This document shows positions 13,413 through 26,400 of a DNA stretch of 64,000 nt, in pieces. Source of the DNA: Liolophura sinensis (Eukaryota > Mollusca > Polyplacophora > Chitonida > Chitonidae); contig NC_088301.1 in assembly GCF_032854445.1 (NCBI RefSeq), forward strand, positions 746,001-810,000, in the 5' to 3' direction. The position numbers and the translations under genes were made by a program. Below the pieces are notes generated by a model. The model was given only the letters and a program-made list of their open reading frames with translations. It made no database searches and had not been told where the DNA came from. How positions within the stretch are numbered: the first letter of the stretch is position 1; every line of letters begins with the position of its first letter.

Positions 13413-14787
13413 TTTCATGACCAAAACGACCTTTAACAGGTTTCTACTAGACTACATGTCAGCACTAACAAGATTGCTTACGAAATTAGACACCACGATT
13501 ATCATTCATTCGAAAACAGTGCCTCCTAGTTCAGAGAGTCTCTGTTAAACAAACTAATCCTGTAACTCGGACACGAGTGTGGAGCCTTTGGTCCAGGGAC
13601 ATGGGACAAGGCCAGATAGTGGCCAAGGAGTTACCAGAAGATGCTGAGTTCTGTGCCGTGGACAAGAGAAGCCGGGTATATCACTACAACAGGTACTCTA
13701 GTTGATATGTACACGGCTAGCCATCATACTGATATTGCCTTAAGAATCTGTAAATAGCAACTCGTTCTAAGTCATGCCACTGGTTCAACAATACTACCAA
13801 TTGTACCATTGTGTCCATTAGGAAGAAAGTCGATTACTAGATAGGCCATTAATAGTCTATCTAGATGACATAGATGAAATGTACGAGTGAAAAAACTACT
13901 GACCCAGTTTGTAATAATCATGCAGAAAGGCCTAAAGTAATTGCTCACGGTTTAGAAAAGTGGGGGAGGGGGTGGTATTGTTATCACCATCATTCAAGAA
14001 TTTTTTTCCTTCAATCAGTAATTAACATTTCATTTGCTGAGAGGTCGTCGCAAAATGGATTTGCCGCATTCTTTGCCACTGTGGAAAGTAGCCAGGAGAA
14101 GAGAAAGTCACCTGGAGAGGAGAATGCCACCAGGAGAGGACAAAGTAACCAGGAGAGGAAAGGGAAATCAGGAGAGGACAAGGTAATAAGGGAAATGTGT
14201 TTTTTAGAAATCACGCTCTCACCACGTGGCCCAAATTACAGGCGCATGCTGCAACATATGGGGAATTTAAACTGCATTATTACCTATATTGCATACCTTG
14301 ACATAATTTTCCGTGTGTAACGATTTACCAAACCACGATCGATCTGATGTGTTTCCATAGCTGATCAATCACTGCTTGTGATCCCCCTTTTAATTAGACC
14401 GACACCAATCAAAAACAGTGTTACATGCGGTAAAACATGGACACGCAAGCAGCTTTCGAGCTAACAAAAATGCACTTAGCTTAATTAACCTCCATACATT
14501 GAACTGAGTACATCCCACAAGCATGTTTATTTCTGTGCATTTGGAAATGTTTTTCCCAACAACTGCTCGCAACAAACAAATCTAAAGATTGAAGTAGCAG
14601 CAATAAATGATGCTTTCATTGTAAACGCAATGGTTACAGGAAGTAATAGAGCTACTTTAAAACACTCGGTACAGAACATACAATATAGACAATAGGCTAA
14701 ATTGTGGAACCGTAAACTCTGAAGTAAGCTCATGTATAGAGCTAATAGAACTAGTGGGGGAGAACTGTAGAAGATCTGCTCTGGCCA
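13413..14787. other. Unique sequence, no supported gene
   Basis: Contains a purine-rich stretch with repeated aggagagg motifs at about 14095-14185. The open frame at 13874-14320 spans it but shows no recognisable protein. No other feature seen. Confidence 0.45.
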
Positions 14788-15968
14788 ATGGGCCGGGTCA
14801 AAGCACAGAAAGTGATCAGAATACAATCCCAGAGATAGGTCAAAGTGCAGAACGTGAGCAGAGCACAATCGCAGAGCCAAGTCAAAGTACAGAAAGGGAC
14901 CAGAACACAGAGACGGGTCAATGCACAGAAAGTGATTCGAACACAGATACGGGTCAATGCACAGAAAGTGATTCGAACACAGATACGAGTTAATGCGCAG
15001 AAAGTGACCAGAACACAAAGACGGGTCAATGCGCAGATAGTGACTATAACACAGAGACGGGTCAATGCGCACAAAGTAACCAGAACACAAAGACGGGTCA
15101 ATGCGCAGATAGTGACTATAACACAGAGACGGGTCAATGCGCACAAAGTAACCAGAACACAAAGACGGGTCAATGCGCTTATAGTGACTATAACACAGAG
15201 ACGGGTCAATGCACAGAAAGTGATCCGAACACAGACACGGGTTAATGCGGAGAAAGGGACCACAACACAGAGACGGGTCAATGTGCAGAAACTGATCAGA
15301 ACACAGAGACGGCTCAAAGCGCACAAAGTAACCAGAACACAAAGACGGGCCAATGCGCAGATACTGACCCGAACACAGATACGGGTCAGAGCGAAGAAAG
15401 TGACCGGAACACAGAGATGGGTCAAAGCGCAGAAAGTGACCAAAACACAGAGACGGGCCAATGCGCACAAAGTAACCAGAATACAAAGACGTGTCAATGT
15501 GCAGAGAGTGACCAGAACACAACGGACGGGTTAATGCGCAGAAAGTGATCAGAACACAGATACGGGTCAATGCGCAGAAAGTGACCCGAACACAGAGACG
15601 AGTCAAAGCGCAGAAAGTGACCAGAACACACAGACGAGTCAAAGCGCAGAAAGTCACCACGACACACAGACCGGCCAAAGCGCAGAAAGTCACCATAACA
15701 CAGACATGGGTCAAAGCGCAGAAAGTGGCCAGAACACAGAGATGGGTCAATGCGCAGAAAGTGACCAGAAAACAGAGAAGAACTCAAGCGCAGAAAGTGA
15801 CCAGAAAACAGAGACGAGTCAAAGCGCAGAAAGTGACCAGAACACAGAGACGGGTCAAAGCGCTGAAAGTGACAAGAACACAGAGACAGGTCAAAGCGCT
15901 CAAAGTGACCAGAACACACAGACGAGTCAAAGCGCAGAAAGTGACCAGAACACAGAGATTTTTCAAAA
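14788..15968. repeat. 36-bp minisatellite, about 32 copies
   Basis: The unit is agacgggtcaatgcgcagaa followed by agtgaccagaacacag. The period is divisible by three and the unit is stop-poor, so long open frames arise on both strands (14527-15750 minus, 407 codons; 14845-15534 plus, 229 codons), giving 12-residue repeats. Neither frame has a recognisable flanking domain. I treat it as a minisatellite; a real repetitive protein cannot be excluded without transcript data. Confidence 0.93.
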
Positions 15969-17287
15969 GGAGCAAGAAAAGGTTAGGATGAAAACAACCT
16001 GATTCCAGATACATGGATGGGCCAAATACCGAAACAGAATAGAAAGAAACACACGCAGTGAATGGTAATAACACTAATAATGTCTTTAAACTGTTCAAAT
16101 AAATGGTCATTGATGGTAATTGCGATAGCTTGTGATACATCACCCAAAGATTTGTACGATAGCATTTCTAAAGGCAGTGTTTTATTAGTGTAAAGTAAGA
16201 TGAAAAGTTTACCCCAATGCCATTAACCCACTGCTTGCCAAAGTACCAGCCAAGTTACTTCGACGTTTTTGTTTCAGATGGGCAATAAAAACATTTGGAT
16301 TGCATTTTATTGAAACTTGCATTGTATTATTCAGATGAAATTCGCCTTGTCACATCCATGACAACAGAAGGGGTGAGGAATGTTTAAACAAAGGCGTGGA
16401 GCTATAGGTATGTGGTTCGTCACATTTTGTAGTATAACGCAGCTAGCCATAACTGTTGACATCGACAAAGAAACTGATACCGGTATTTCAAGAAGTAAAG
16501 AATATATTTGATTTTACATTACACATTGCTGAAAATGTAAACATTCTAGACATATGTCATGACCATCTCATGAAAACCACGATGATAGTTTGTAGCTGGG
16601 CCGTGCACATATTTAGGTAGACAGGTAACGGGGTATGCTCAGGTGAGTACCTCAGCTCTTAAAGTAGGAAATCGTGCACAAGTTATATGTAAACAAGAAC
16701 TATTTTACCTTGTTTGCATAACACAAAAGTTCATGAAATCATAGTTTTTGTTAAAATATCAATGGGATATGAAAAAAAATGAAAACAGGGTAGCAACAAG
16801 ACGTCAAGCAGAAATGAGGTAAAAACACATCGCCACCGGAGTTCAGAGCTATATGACCGCCTACTATAAACACAAACACGACTTAAATGTAACTATCAAT
16901 CCCTGTAGGTTCAAACCACGTCCTGACAAAACTGTGCCACATTCCTAACCGTAATAACTCGTAGACACTCATTTATGTTCGCCTATGTACCGATGATAAT
17001 ACAACAAAAGCCTCGCCATTATTGGGTTTCCATTATAATACGCATGTCATAAATATTTTACATAGTCATCAATGTAAATATGCAGAATCGCTACATTAAG
17101 TGTGATCATAAAGCGTGGCAGTAGGCCAATAATACCGACGATCAGCCCCGAACAATTATTGGTTAAACACTTGGCTATTTAAGCATGTATCCCCGCGCGA
17201 TATAGACAAGTATACGAGGTTAACATATCAGGTGCAACATACTTAACGAGAGACAAAACGATGTACAATCTATTCTCATCTTAACAG
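15969..17287. other. Unique AT-rich sequence, no supported gene
   Basis: No gene or repeat recognised. A B-box-like gtaggttcaaacc lies at about 16907 without an A box at the right distance. Confidence 0.45.
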
Positions 17288-17461
17288 ATGTCTCAGAAAC
17301 CCTACCCTGCGCTAGTGAACGGCTGGATTCATGGGTGTTCAGGCGTCTGTTTAGCGGTATTACTTGGGTGTCATCTATTTTTATTCAATTTATACTACGT
17401 AGGGAAAAGAAATATACGTCACTCCGTAGAGCTATCTGGAGTGGGGCTTATCGCCTTGTAG
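17288..17461 (+). CDS. Candidate small exon with one membrane segment (unrecognised)
   Basis: An ATG directly follows a good splice-acceptor-like tract (ctattctcatcttaacag). The frame runs 57 codons to a TAG. Residues about 17-38 are strongly hydrophobic (containing CLAVLLGCHLFLF) and are followed by a basic stretch (GKRNIRH), the layout of a single-pass membrane protein with a cytosolic basic edge. I recognise no family. A 57-codon open frame is not rare by chance, so this is a candidate only; it could be a first coding exon, a small membrane protein, or nothing. Confidence 0.25.
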   Translation: MSQKPYPALVNGWIHGCSGVCLAVLLGCHLFLFNLYYVGKRNIRHSVELSGVGLIAL

Positions 17462-19784
17462 TGATCGTGTCTAGGAAAGATTCGTCTCGTGAACTTATGC
17501 TTACAGCCGTCACAATGTAGCTGTATGGAGGTACCCTAGAAAAGTGCTGTATGTTAATGCATCTATAGAAATCGGCTGGGAGAACAACTAGGAACGATAA
17601 TCACAGAAAATACATAAATCTATTTGAATCTATACCGTGTAGTCCACGCCCAGTGCTCACACAAATATCCAGGTGTAATCACTGTAAAATGACAGTTAAT
17701 TCGTGTATATAACGATGCACACTGACACACATCATAAACTTTGTGTTGGCTGTGCAGTCGGTTAACTAGCGGAAAAGTCATTATATCGTCTTGATTGGAA
17801 TAGTTACAATCAGTGCAGACCATGTGTAAGGTGTTTATTGATAATAGGGGATGTATAAATAAACGGTAGGAATAAATGGTGCTGTAGTGGGTCAGAATGG
17901 TGTGTCTAATACGGGGGCATTCCACAAAACAGCCTCCAAAACAATGCATATAGCGCCGCACAGCCATGAGTCATTCCACAACGCTGTATTTCTGGTATAC
18001 AATATAAAAACGGTTGCTGCAGATCATGTTTAAGTCAGTGCAAAATGTACTCGTCAGGTATTCGTATCTTGCGCAAAGGTCAATACAAGTGGGGCTAATC
18101 GTGTACACCCCACTGCGAATAACTGTGAGTTGTATCATACCAGCTCGCTCAATTCGAAAAACAAAATGGCCAAGCACATATTAAAGGATGTAATCAGTGT
18201 AGTTAACATACACGTCACGCCCAGGACACTATCATCTAACTATATCTATATAAACCCTACAGTACTTTTTTCACTCATTTACTAGGCCTACATGCCCACG
18301 AAATAAAGTTAGCCATAGATCTCTTTCACAGCGTGAACCCTTTGTAAAGAACGAAGGCTTCTTCATGGGTAAAGATAGCGGAGGGGATTTTTGATGATGT
18401 GTACTGAGTCTGAAGCCCAGGCTTCCAGCTAATCTGTTACAGATACAGGTACATGGGCGCCCAACGGAAACCTTTATATTTAGTAGGCGAGGACCACCTG
18501 GGCGTTATAGTGCATAGGATGCTAAGACGATTTTGGAGCAGATGTAAACCACCACTTATATCAAGCCATTCCTCAATAATATAAGGGAAACTCAGAGTTC
18601 AATGTGAGGCATTCGTCTTCAACCATTACACCAGAAATTACTTCATCGCTGGATTAGAGAACTTAAGCGTCGCTCTCGTGGCAAACAATCGGCTCGTGAT
18701 AGCTCAGGGAGCGTGCCAGAATCCACCAGTTACTAGTTATATTGCGGAAGACAGGTGATTTTTCAGGTGCTTGGCAAAGGTAGTGATTTTTTTTTACAGA
18801 AAATGGAAGAAGGTTGTGCGTGAAGCTAGATATTAATGCAGTATTACAGCTACATTAAGTTCACGGCAAAACTATCCTATATACAGTAACCATGGTAGCA
18901 TCAGAGGATTAGGTGTGAAATAGATGCCGTGTGACCACCCCCAACCCCCTCCCCCCACTGGTTTTATTTGTACCAGTACTTATCAGCCACATTTCATGTA
19001 GGTGCGTATTTGGAGTGTTAAGCCGATTTGCAAAGTTAAGACGTTATAGTATGAACTCAGTAGGTAGGCTATGCTCAAAGTCACGTTCAGAATCAGGTCG
19101 TGAACTCCGAACAGACAATGGCGTCATTATGCAACTGCACTAACCAATAGGATGTCCTGCCCCAGAAAACGGTGAACTGGCTTTAATTTATTGCAACATA
19201 ACAATGTCACTTTCATGCCCTTTTCTCTGTTGTTTATCTGTGGTTTCAAATCAATGCTTGCTGAGAATGGGGACGCACTGTTTTGCCATAATGTCATGGA
19301 CCGCTACTTGTTCTTTTGTCTCACACTATGGTGTTTTTGTTTTGTCTCACACTCTGGCATTGCACAAAAAACACTGCAGATACCAGGTGGTGGTTGTTTG
19401 TCTGAATAATTAAAGTACCTCTGTTTCTTTTAACTGAAAAGGCTGCATGCTCGGGGCTGCATGAAATGAAACCAGACAAATCACCATAACACGCATGCTC
19501 AGAAAAAAAAAACATCACGTGCAGGCGTCATAAATACATCTCTGGTATTCTCTTGGCACAAATACACGGTGCGCAATAAATAAATCAATAATTTAGATCT
19601 CAAAACTAAGTTTCTTTAGAGTAGACCATGCATGGAATAATTTGGTTCCAAGAAATCCATATAGTACATGCATGTCTTTATCGTTATGGATGGAGGAAAC
19701 TGGAGTGCGCGTGGTAAACTATCGACCTCTGGCTATTTACTGAGGAAATTTCCTGAGGAAAAATGTGGCATACATATAAGCAAA
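17462..19784. other. Unique sequence, no supported gene
   Basis: Several short open frames occur (for example 17620-17967 minus and 18931-19143 plus) but none has recognisable features. No tandem array is present. Confidence 0.45.
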
Positions 19785-19797
19785 CCATACTGGTGGA
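19785..19797. repeat. Target-site duplication, left copy
   Basis: ccatactggtgga, identical to 20156-20168; the pair brackets the SINE exactly. Confidence 0.92.
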
Positions 19798-20155
19798 GTG
19801 AGTGAGTGAGTGCTTGGGCTTTAACGTCGTACTCAACAATTTTTCAGTCATATGACGACAAAGGAATCATTAGGGTGCATGTACGTGCCTCCTTGTTGCA
19901 GGACGGATTTCCACCGCTCTTTTATTTAGTGCTGCTTCACGGAGACGACTTACCGAAGGCAAGTAAGCCGCCCCGCCCGAGCCATTATACTGATACGAGT
20001 CAACCAGTCGTTGCACTATCCCCTTCATGCTGAACGCCAAGCGAGGAAGTTACAACTTCCTCTTTTAAAGTCTTAGGTGTGACTCGATCAAGGATTGATC
20101 CTGGATCTACCGGTCCCGAAGCGGACGCTCTACCAACTGTGCTATCCGGGCCGGT
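19798..20155 (-). mobile_element. Complete tRNA-derived SINE
   Basis: On the minus strand the element starts with accggcccggatagcacagt-tggtagagcg, a tRNA-like head with A box (tagcacagttgg) and a B-box region (ggatcaatcc), followed by a body containing gaggaagttgtaacttcctc-gcttggcgttcagcat, and ends in gtcgtcatatgactgaaaaa-ttgttgagtacgacgt, a taaagcccaagca stretch and (cact)n. It is bounded by a perfect 13-bp target-site duplication. This is a widespread mollusc-type SINE, transcribed by pol III and mobilised by a LINE. The intact duplication suggests a fairly recent insertion. Open frames at 19806-20033 and 20095-20313 lie in it and are spurious. Confidence 0.95.
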
Positions 20156-20168
20156 CCATACTGGTGGA
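20156..20168. repeat. Target-site duplication, right copy
   Basis: ccatactggtgga, identical to 19785-19797. Confidence 0.92.
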
Positions 20169-21569
20169 AGACGAGTGGTGCTCAGCTAGCGTTACGTTGT
20201 ACAAGCAGCCACACGAACGTCATCCACTGCGTATTGTCATCAAATCACCATGGACAGTGAGAGATGGGGAATTTACAAATTCTCTGTCTAAGGCTATGTC
20301 ACATAAAATGTAAATAGCTACAAGGCTACAGTGGACGCAGGCAAATTACATCAAACTGGAATTGAACAGAGAGCTGCCAAATATAGAACTGCCGTACGCT
20401 TATATATGTGAATTACTCCTCTGGCTCTGGTAATTCACGTTGCAAAGATGCACGGATACGATTGCCAGACAACCTACAATCTAATACAAACCCTGTCTGG
20501 ATGCTCGTTCTGGCCACTGTATACCTGCCACCCCACCACTGGTAGCGTCGTACTACGTGCTACATATCAAGACAGTAGCCATATGCTATAGACGATGCAA
20601 TAGGAACCCATGTGCCGGCGTCGGTGCTAAGGGATGCATTATGTTGTTTGTAATTTATCGGCGATAGGATCGTACAGAAACAGAACAGAAAAGTGTTTAT
20701 GAAGTTTCTCGTCTGTGCAATCATGTGTCGGTTAACACGTTTAAATGGTTCATCTGTCATATGTGGCCAGATGTCAGTTAACACACTGACGTCGTTTCTT
20801 CACCTTTGGATGTGACCAGATATGACTGGGAAACTCGTGAAAATCCTTCTCTTTTGTTCTTTCCTTTATTATGTCACAATAGTCGGTGAACAGGATCGCT
20901 TATAAAACACATAAATACACGAGCATTACAATGTCACACAGAAAAATGACATGTTCTACTGCGATTTGGATATTTTGTGTATCTCGTTCTCGAGTCTCCC
21001 ATAACCGCGCTGTCGTCGCTGATTCGTTTGAGCCCACCTTGTTTCACGTTTTCTCTGGAGTCGACAGACAGCACATTTCAGTATAGGAGTTGGTATTGCT
21101 GTAAATAATCAGTACAGATACACAGGGATCAATATACAGGATGTCACCTGAGGAACATAAAAGGTGTACCTGTGCAGTCTGACAGAATAGCCATTTGTTT
21201 ACATGAATAACATACACATCTCCGCACCTGCGCAATAATAATACAGAACACACTTTAGCCGTACCCGCTGGGTCAATACCAGTCCACATCTCCTCATCGG
21301 AAGAACAACGTAGGTCAAAAGTTGTAACAACACTGTGCCATAAAAAGTGCGCCTAAGCTTATGCTAGTAGAATGTCGGTCAGTGAGGCTTTGCTATAACT
21401 TTGGGATCAAACTGTATGGTGTTGATGAATACAGACGTATGCGATTTCTGACGCTTCAATGTTCGTACCCATGCATCTGTCAATGTTCAGGCTATTCAGG
21501 CTGCATGCGACGCGAGAGTGCATCTGGTGTATAGCTGTGTGCGATCTTCTGCATTGTACCATAGCGCCA
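20169..21569. other. Unique sequence, no supported gene
   Basis: No repeat or coding feature recognised. Confidence 0.45.
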
Positions 21570-22212
21570 TCCATCTGTGGTCTGCAGTGCAGGATGGCGG
21601 TATGCCGTCTGCAATGTAGGATGGCGGCATGTCGTTTGTTGTGTGCTGGCGGTATGTCGTCTGTATTGTGCTGGCGGTACGTCGTCTGTAGTGTGCTGGC
21701 GATATGTCGTCCGTAGTGTAAGATGGCGACATGTGGTCTGTCGTGTGCTGGCGGTATGTCGTCGGGAATGTAGGATGGCGACATGTGGTCTGTAGTATGC
21801 TGCCGGTATGTCGTCGGCTGTGTAGGGTAGCGACATGTGGTCTGTAGTGTGCTGGCGGTATGTCGTCGGCAGTGTAGGATGGCGACATTTTTGTCTGTAG
21901 TGTGCTGGCTGTAGGTCGTTGGTATTGTACGATGGCGGCATGTGGTCTGTTGTATGCTGGCGGTATGTCGTCTATATTGTGCTGGCGGTACGTCGTCTGT
22001 AGTGTCCTGGCGGTATCTCACCTGTATTGTACTGGCGGTACGTCGTCTGTAGTGTGCTGGCGGTATGTTGTCTGTATTGTGCTGGGGGTGCGTCGTTTGT
22101 AGTGTGCTGGCGGTATGTCGTCGGTAGTGTAGGATGGCGACATGTGGTTTGTAGTGTGCTGGCGGTATATCGTCTGTAGTATGCTGGCGGTAGGTCGTCT
22201 GCAGTATGGTGG
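21570..22212. repeat. 25/27-bp minisatellite with two monomer types
   Basis: Type A (gtgctggcggtatgtcgtct plus gtagt) and type B (gtaggatggcgacatgtggt plus ctgtagt) alternate in the middle, giving a dimer of about 52 bp; type A dominates elsewhere. The many open frames on both strands (21407-22339 minus, 310 codons) come from the array. Confidence 0.94.
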
Positions 22213-23017
22213 CAAATCTTACTTGTCCAAGCAAAAATTTCCTGCCGTGGCAAAACTTTTTGTGGTGGCTAACTAACTTGTCGTGACAAAATTTCAGTCC
22301 AAATATAAACAATACTTTCAGAAAAGGGATGATTAACAACAGCCAGTTGTAAACGAATCTATTAGACTAGTGATGGTAATAAACCGTCAAATATTTCAGC
22401 ATACGAGTCCAATATGACACAACCACCCGTATGAACGTTGATTTGGAATATGACCTGTGGCTGCATTTCTATCATATTGTGCGCCATGAGGGTTTTCTGT
22501 CATGCTTGTACGGATATAGATATATCGTTGAAACATTACTTGGTAAATATTTGACCATCCCATCTGGAGAGTGGAGTATATTAGCATGCCATCGTGCATG
22601 TTAGCTCTTGAAGCAGAGATTCGGTACACTAGAGGCTTTAAATAGGTGGTTGGCAAGGACAATATCGCCGTGTTTTGAAAGATGAAGCAGTGATTTACTT
22701 CAAACAATTGGCAGGCATTTCTGAAATGTCCCGTCACGGTGTAAACATAAGTTCTGATACATTCAAGCATCGCGTTTGTTTTGGATATCACGCGAGTTTA
22801 CAGCGACACTAGTACAATCTGTCACACGAGTTACGATTCGTCTAGACGTCAGGGTTAAAATGAGAGTGTAACTTTCACTCTGGTGGATGTCAGCTGACAA
22901 TCTATAGCCGCATGGATTTAATTTGCGTTGTCTGTGGCCAGTTATAAGCTGACTAGCATCGTCTTACACGAAACACTGTTTATTTACAGAATTTGCCACG
23001 CTATTCTTAGATGTCGT
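22213..23017. other. Unique sequence, no supported gene
   Basis: The minus open frame at 22396-22791 (131 codons) shows no recognisable domain. Nothing else seen. Confidence 0.45.
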
Positions 23018-23492
23018 CTTGCAGTATGGGATTGTCGTTGATGGAAGTCATGTTGTAATGGGAGCAATGTCGTAATGGGAGTAACCGTTAATGAAATTCT
23101 TTTCGCAATGTCGGTTTGTCGTTGATGGAAGTCAAGTCGTAATGGGAGCAATGTCGTAATGGGAGTAAACGTTAATGAAATTCGTTTCGCAATGTCGGTT
23201 TGTCGTTGATGGAAGTCAAGTCGTAATGGGAGTAACCGTTTATGAAGCTCTGTAGAACTGACGTTGAATGGAGTCACTCTGCAAGCAATGTTGGTTGAGG
23301 CTGATGTAAGCTATCAACATGCTTTGTAGACCTGATGTTGATGGAGGTCATCTCGCAAGCGATATGGGTTAGAGTTTGATGGGCGTTCTGTTACAAGCCA
23401 CGACGGTATGCCGTTAATCGAAGTCATGTTACAAACAATAAGGGTATGCCATTGATGGACATTATGTTATAAGCAATAGGGGTATGACAGAT
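23018..23492. repeat. 84-bp tandem repeat decaying rightward
   Basis: About 2.7 good copies (23018-23250) of a unit with gtcgttgatggaagtcaagt and cgtaatgggagcaatgtcgt. From 23250 to 23492 looser copies with gatggaggtcat and caagcaat can still be seen, leading directly into the 49-bp array. Confidence 0.8.
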
Positions 23493-26400
23493 GTACATCA
23501 GGCTGACAGATAACAGGAATGTAGAGCGGCATGGTCACTGTGTACATCAGGCTGACAGATAGCAGGAATGTAGAGCGGCATGGTCACTGTGTACAACAGG
23601 CTGACAGACAGCAGGAATGTAGACAGGCATGCTCACTGTGTACATGAGGCTGACAGATAACAGGAATGTAGAGCGGCATGCTCTCTGTGTACATGAGACT
23701 GACAGATAGCAGGAATGTAGAGCGGCATACTCACTGTGTACATGAGGTTGACAGATAGCAGGAATGTAGAGCGGCATGCTCACTGTGTACATGAGGCTGA
23801 CAGATAACAGGAATGTAGAGCGGCATACTCACTGTGTACATGAGGCTGACAGATAACAGGAATGTATAGCGGCATGGTCACTGTGTACATGAGGCTGACA
23901 GATAGCAGGAATGTAGAGCGGCATACTCACTGTGTACATGAGGCTGACAGATAACAGGAATGTAGAGCGGCATGCTCACTGTGTACATGAGGTTGACAGA
24001 TAACAGGAATGTAGACAGGCATGCTAACTGTGTACATGAGACTGACAGATAACAGGAATGTAGAGCGGCATGCTCACTGTGTACATGAGACTGATAGATA
24101 GCAGGAATGTAGAGCGGCATACTCACTGTGTACATGAGGCTGACAGATAGCAGGAATGTAGAGCGGCATGCTCACTGTGTACATGAGGCTGACAGATAAC
24201 AGGAATGTAGAGCGGCATGCTCACTGTGTACATCAGGCTGACAGATAGCAGGAATGTAGAGCGGCATGCTCACTGTGTACATGAGGCTGACAGATAACAG
24301 GAATGTAGACAGGCATGCTCACTGTGTACATGAGGCTGACAGATAGCAGGAATGTAGAGCGGCATGCTCACTGTGTACATGAGGCTGACAGATAACAGGA
24401 ATGTAGAGCGGCATGCTCACTGTGTACATCAGGCTGACAGATAGCAGGAATGTAGAGCGGCATGCTCACTGTGTACATGAGGCTGACAGATAGCAGGAAT
24501 GTAGACAGGCATGCTCACTGTGTACATGAGGCTGACAGATAACAGGAATGTAGAGCGGCATGCTCACTGTGTACATCAGGCTGACAGATAGCAGGAATGT
24601 AGAGCGGCATGCTCACTGTGTACATGAGGCTGACAGATAACAGGAATGTAGACAGGCATGCTCACTGTGTACATGAGGCTGACAGATAACAGGAATGTAG
24701 AGCGGCATGGTCACTGTGTACATCAGGCTGACAGATAGCAGGAATGTAGAGCGGCATGCTCACTGTGTACATGAGGCTGACAGATAACAGGAATGTAGAG
24801 CGGCATGCTCACTGTGTACATGAGGCTGACAGATAACAGGAATGTAGAGCGGCTTGCTAACTGTGCACATGAGGCTGACAGATAACAGGAAGGTAGAGCG
24901 GCATACTCACTGTGTACATGAGGCTGACAGATAACAGGAATGTAGAGCGGCATGCTCACTGTGTACATGAGGCTGACAGGTAGCAGGAATGTAGAGCGGC
25001 ATGCTCACTGTGTACATGAGGCTGACAGATAGCAGGAATGTAGAGCGGCATGCTCACTGTGTACATGAGACTGACAGATAACAGGAATGTAGAGCGGCAT
25101 ACTCACTGTGTACATGAGGCTGACAGATAGCAGGAATGTAGAGCGGCATGCTCTCTGTGTACATGAGACTGACAGATAACAGGAATGTAGAGCGGCATGC
25201 TCACTGTGTACATGAGGCTGACAGATAGCAGGAATGTAGAGCGGCATGGTCACTGTGTCCATGAGGCTGACAGATAACAGGAATGTAGAGCGGCATGGTC
25301 ACTGTGTACATGAGGCTGACAGATAACAGGAATGTAGAGCGGCATGCTCACTGTGTACATGAGGCTGACAGATAGCAGGAATGTAGAGCGGCATGCTCTC
25401 TGTGTACATGAGACTGACAGATAGCAGGAATGTAGAGCGGCATGGTCACTGTGTACATGAGGCTGACAGATAACAGGAATGTACAGCGGCATGGTCACTG
25501 TGTACATCAGGCTGACAGATAACAGGAATGTAGACAGGCATGCTCACTGTGTACATGAGGCTGACAGATAACAGGAATGTATAGCGGCATGCTCTCTGTG
25601 TACATGAGACTGACAGATAGCAGGAATGTAGAGCGGCATACTCACTGTGTACATGAGGTTGACAGATAGCAGGAATGTAGAGCGGCATGCTCACTGTGTA
25701 CATGAGGCTGACAGATAACAGGAATGTAGAGCGGCATACTCACTGTGTACATGAGGCTGACAGATAGCAGGAATGTAGAGCGGCATGCTCACTGTGTACA
25801 TGAGGCTGACAGATAGCAGGAATGTAGAGCGGCATGGTCACTGTGTACATGAGGCTGACAGATAGCAGGAATGTAGAGCGGCATGGTCACTGTGTACATG
25901 AGGCTGACAGATAACAGGAATGTAGAGCGGCATGCTCACTGTGTACATGAGGCTGACAGATAACAGGAATGTAGAGCGGCATACTCACTGTGTACATGAG
26001 GCTGACAGATAGCAGGAATGTAGAGCGGCATGCTCACTGCGTACATGAGACTGACAGATAACAGGAATGTAGAGCGGCATGGTCACTGTGTACATGAGGC
26101 TGACAGATAGCAGGAATGTAGAGCGGCATGGTCACTGTGTACATGAGGCTGACAGATAGCAGGAATGTAGAGCGGCATGCTCACTGTGTACATGAGGCTG
26201 ACAGATAGCAGGAATGTAGAGCGGCATACTCACTGTGTACATGAGGCTGACAGATAGCAGGAATGTAGAGCGGCATGCTCACTGTGTACATGAGACTGAC
26301 AGATAACAGGAATGTAGAGCGGCATACTCACTGTGTACATGAGGCTGACAGATAGCAGGAATGTAGAGCGGCATGCTCACTGTGTACATGAGGCTGACAG

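Noticed and set aside
12913-13413. Minus frame looking like a pentapeptide-repeat protein
   Set aside because: The five-residue rhythm follows from a 30-bp DNA repeat; residues do not fit the pentapeptide consensus well and the opposite strand is also open.
14527-15750. 407-codon minus-strand open frame
   Set aside because: It is made almost wholly of the 36-bp minisatellite, has competing open frames on the other strand, and lacks a recognisable domain, so it is not called as a gene.
21407-22339. 310-codon minus frame rich in His/Thr
   Set aside because: Produced by the 25/27-bp array with overlapping open frames on both strands.
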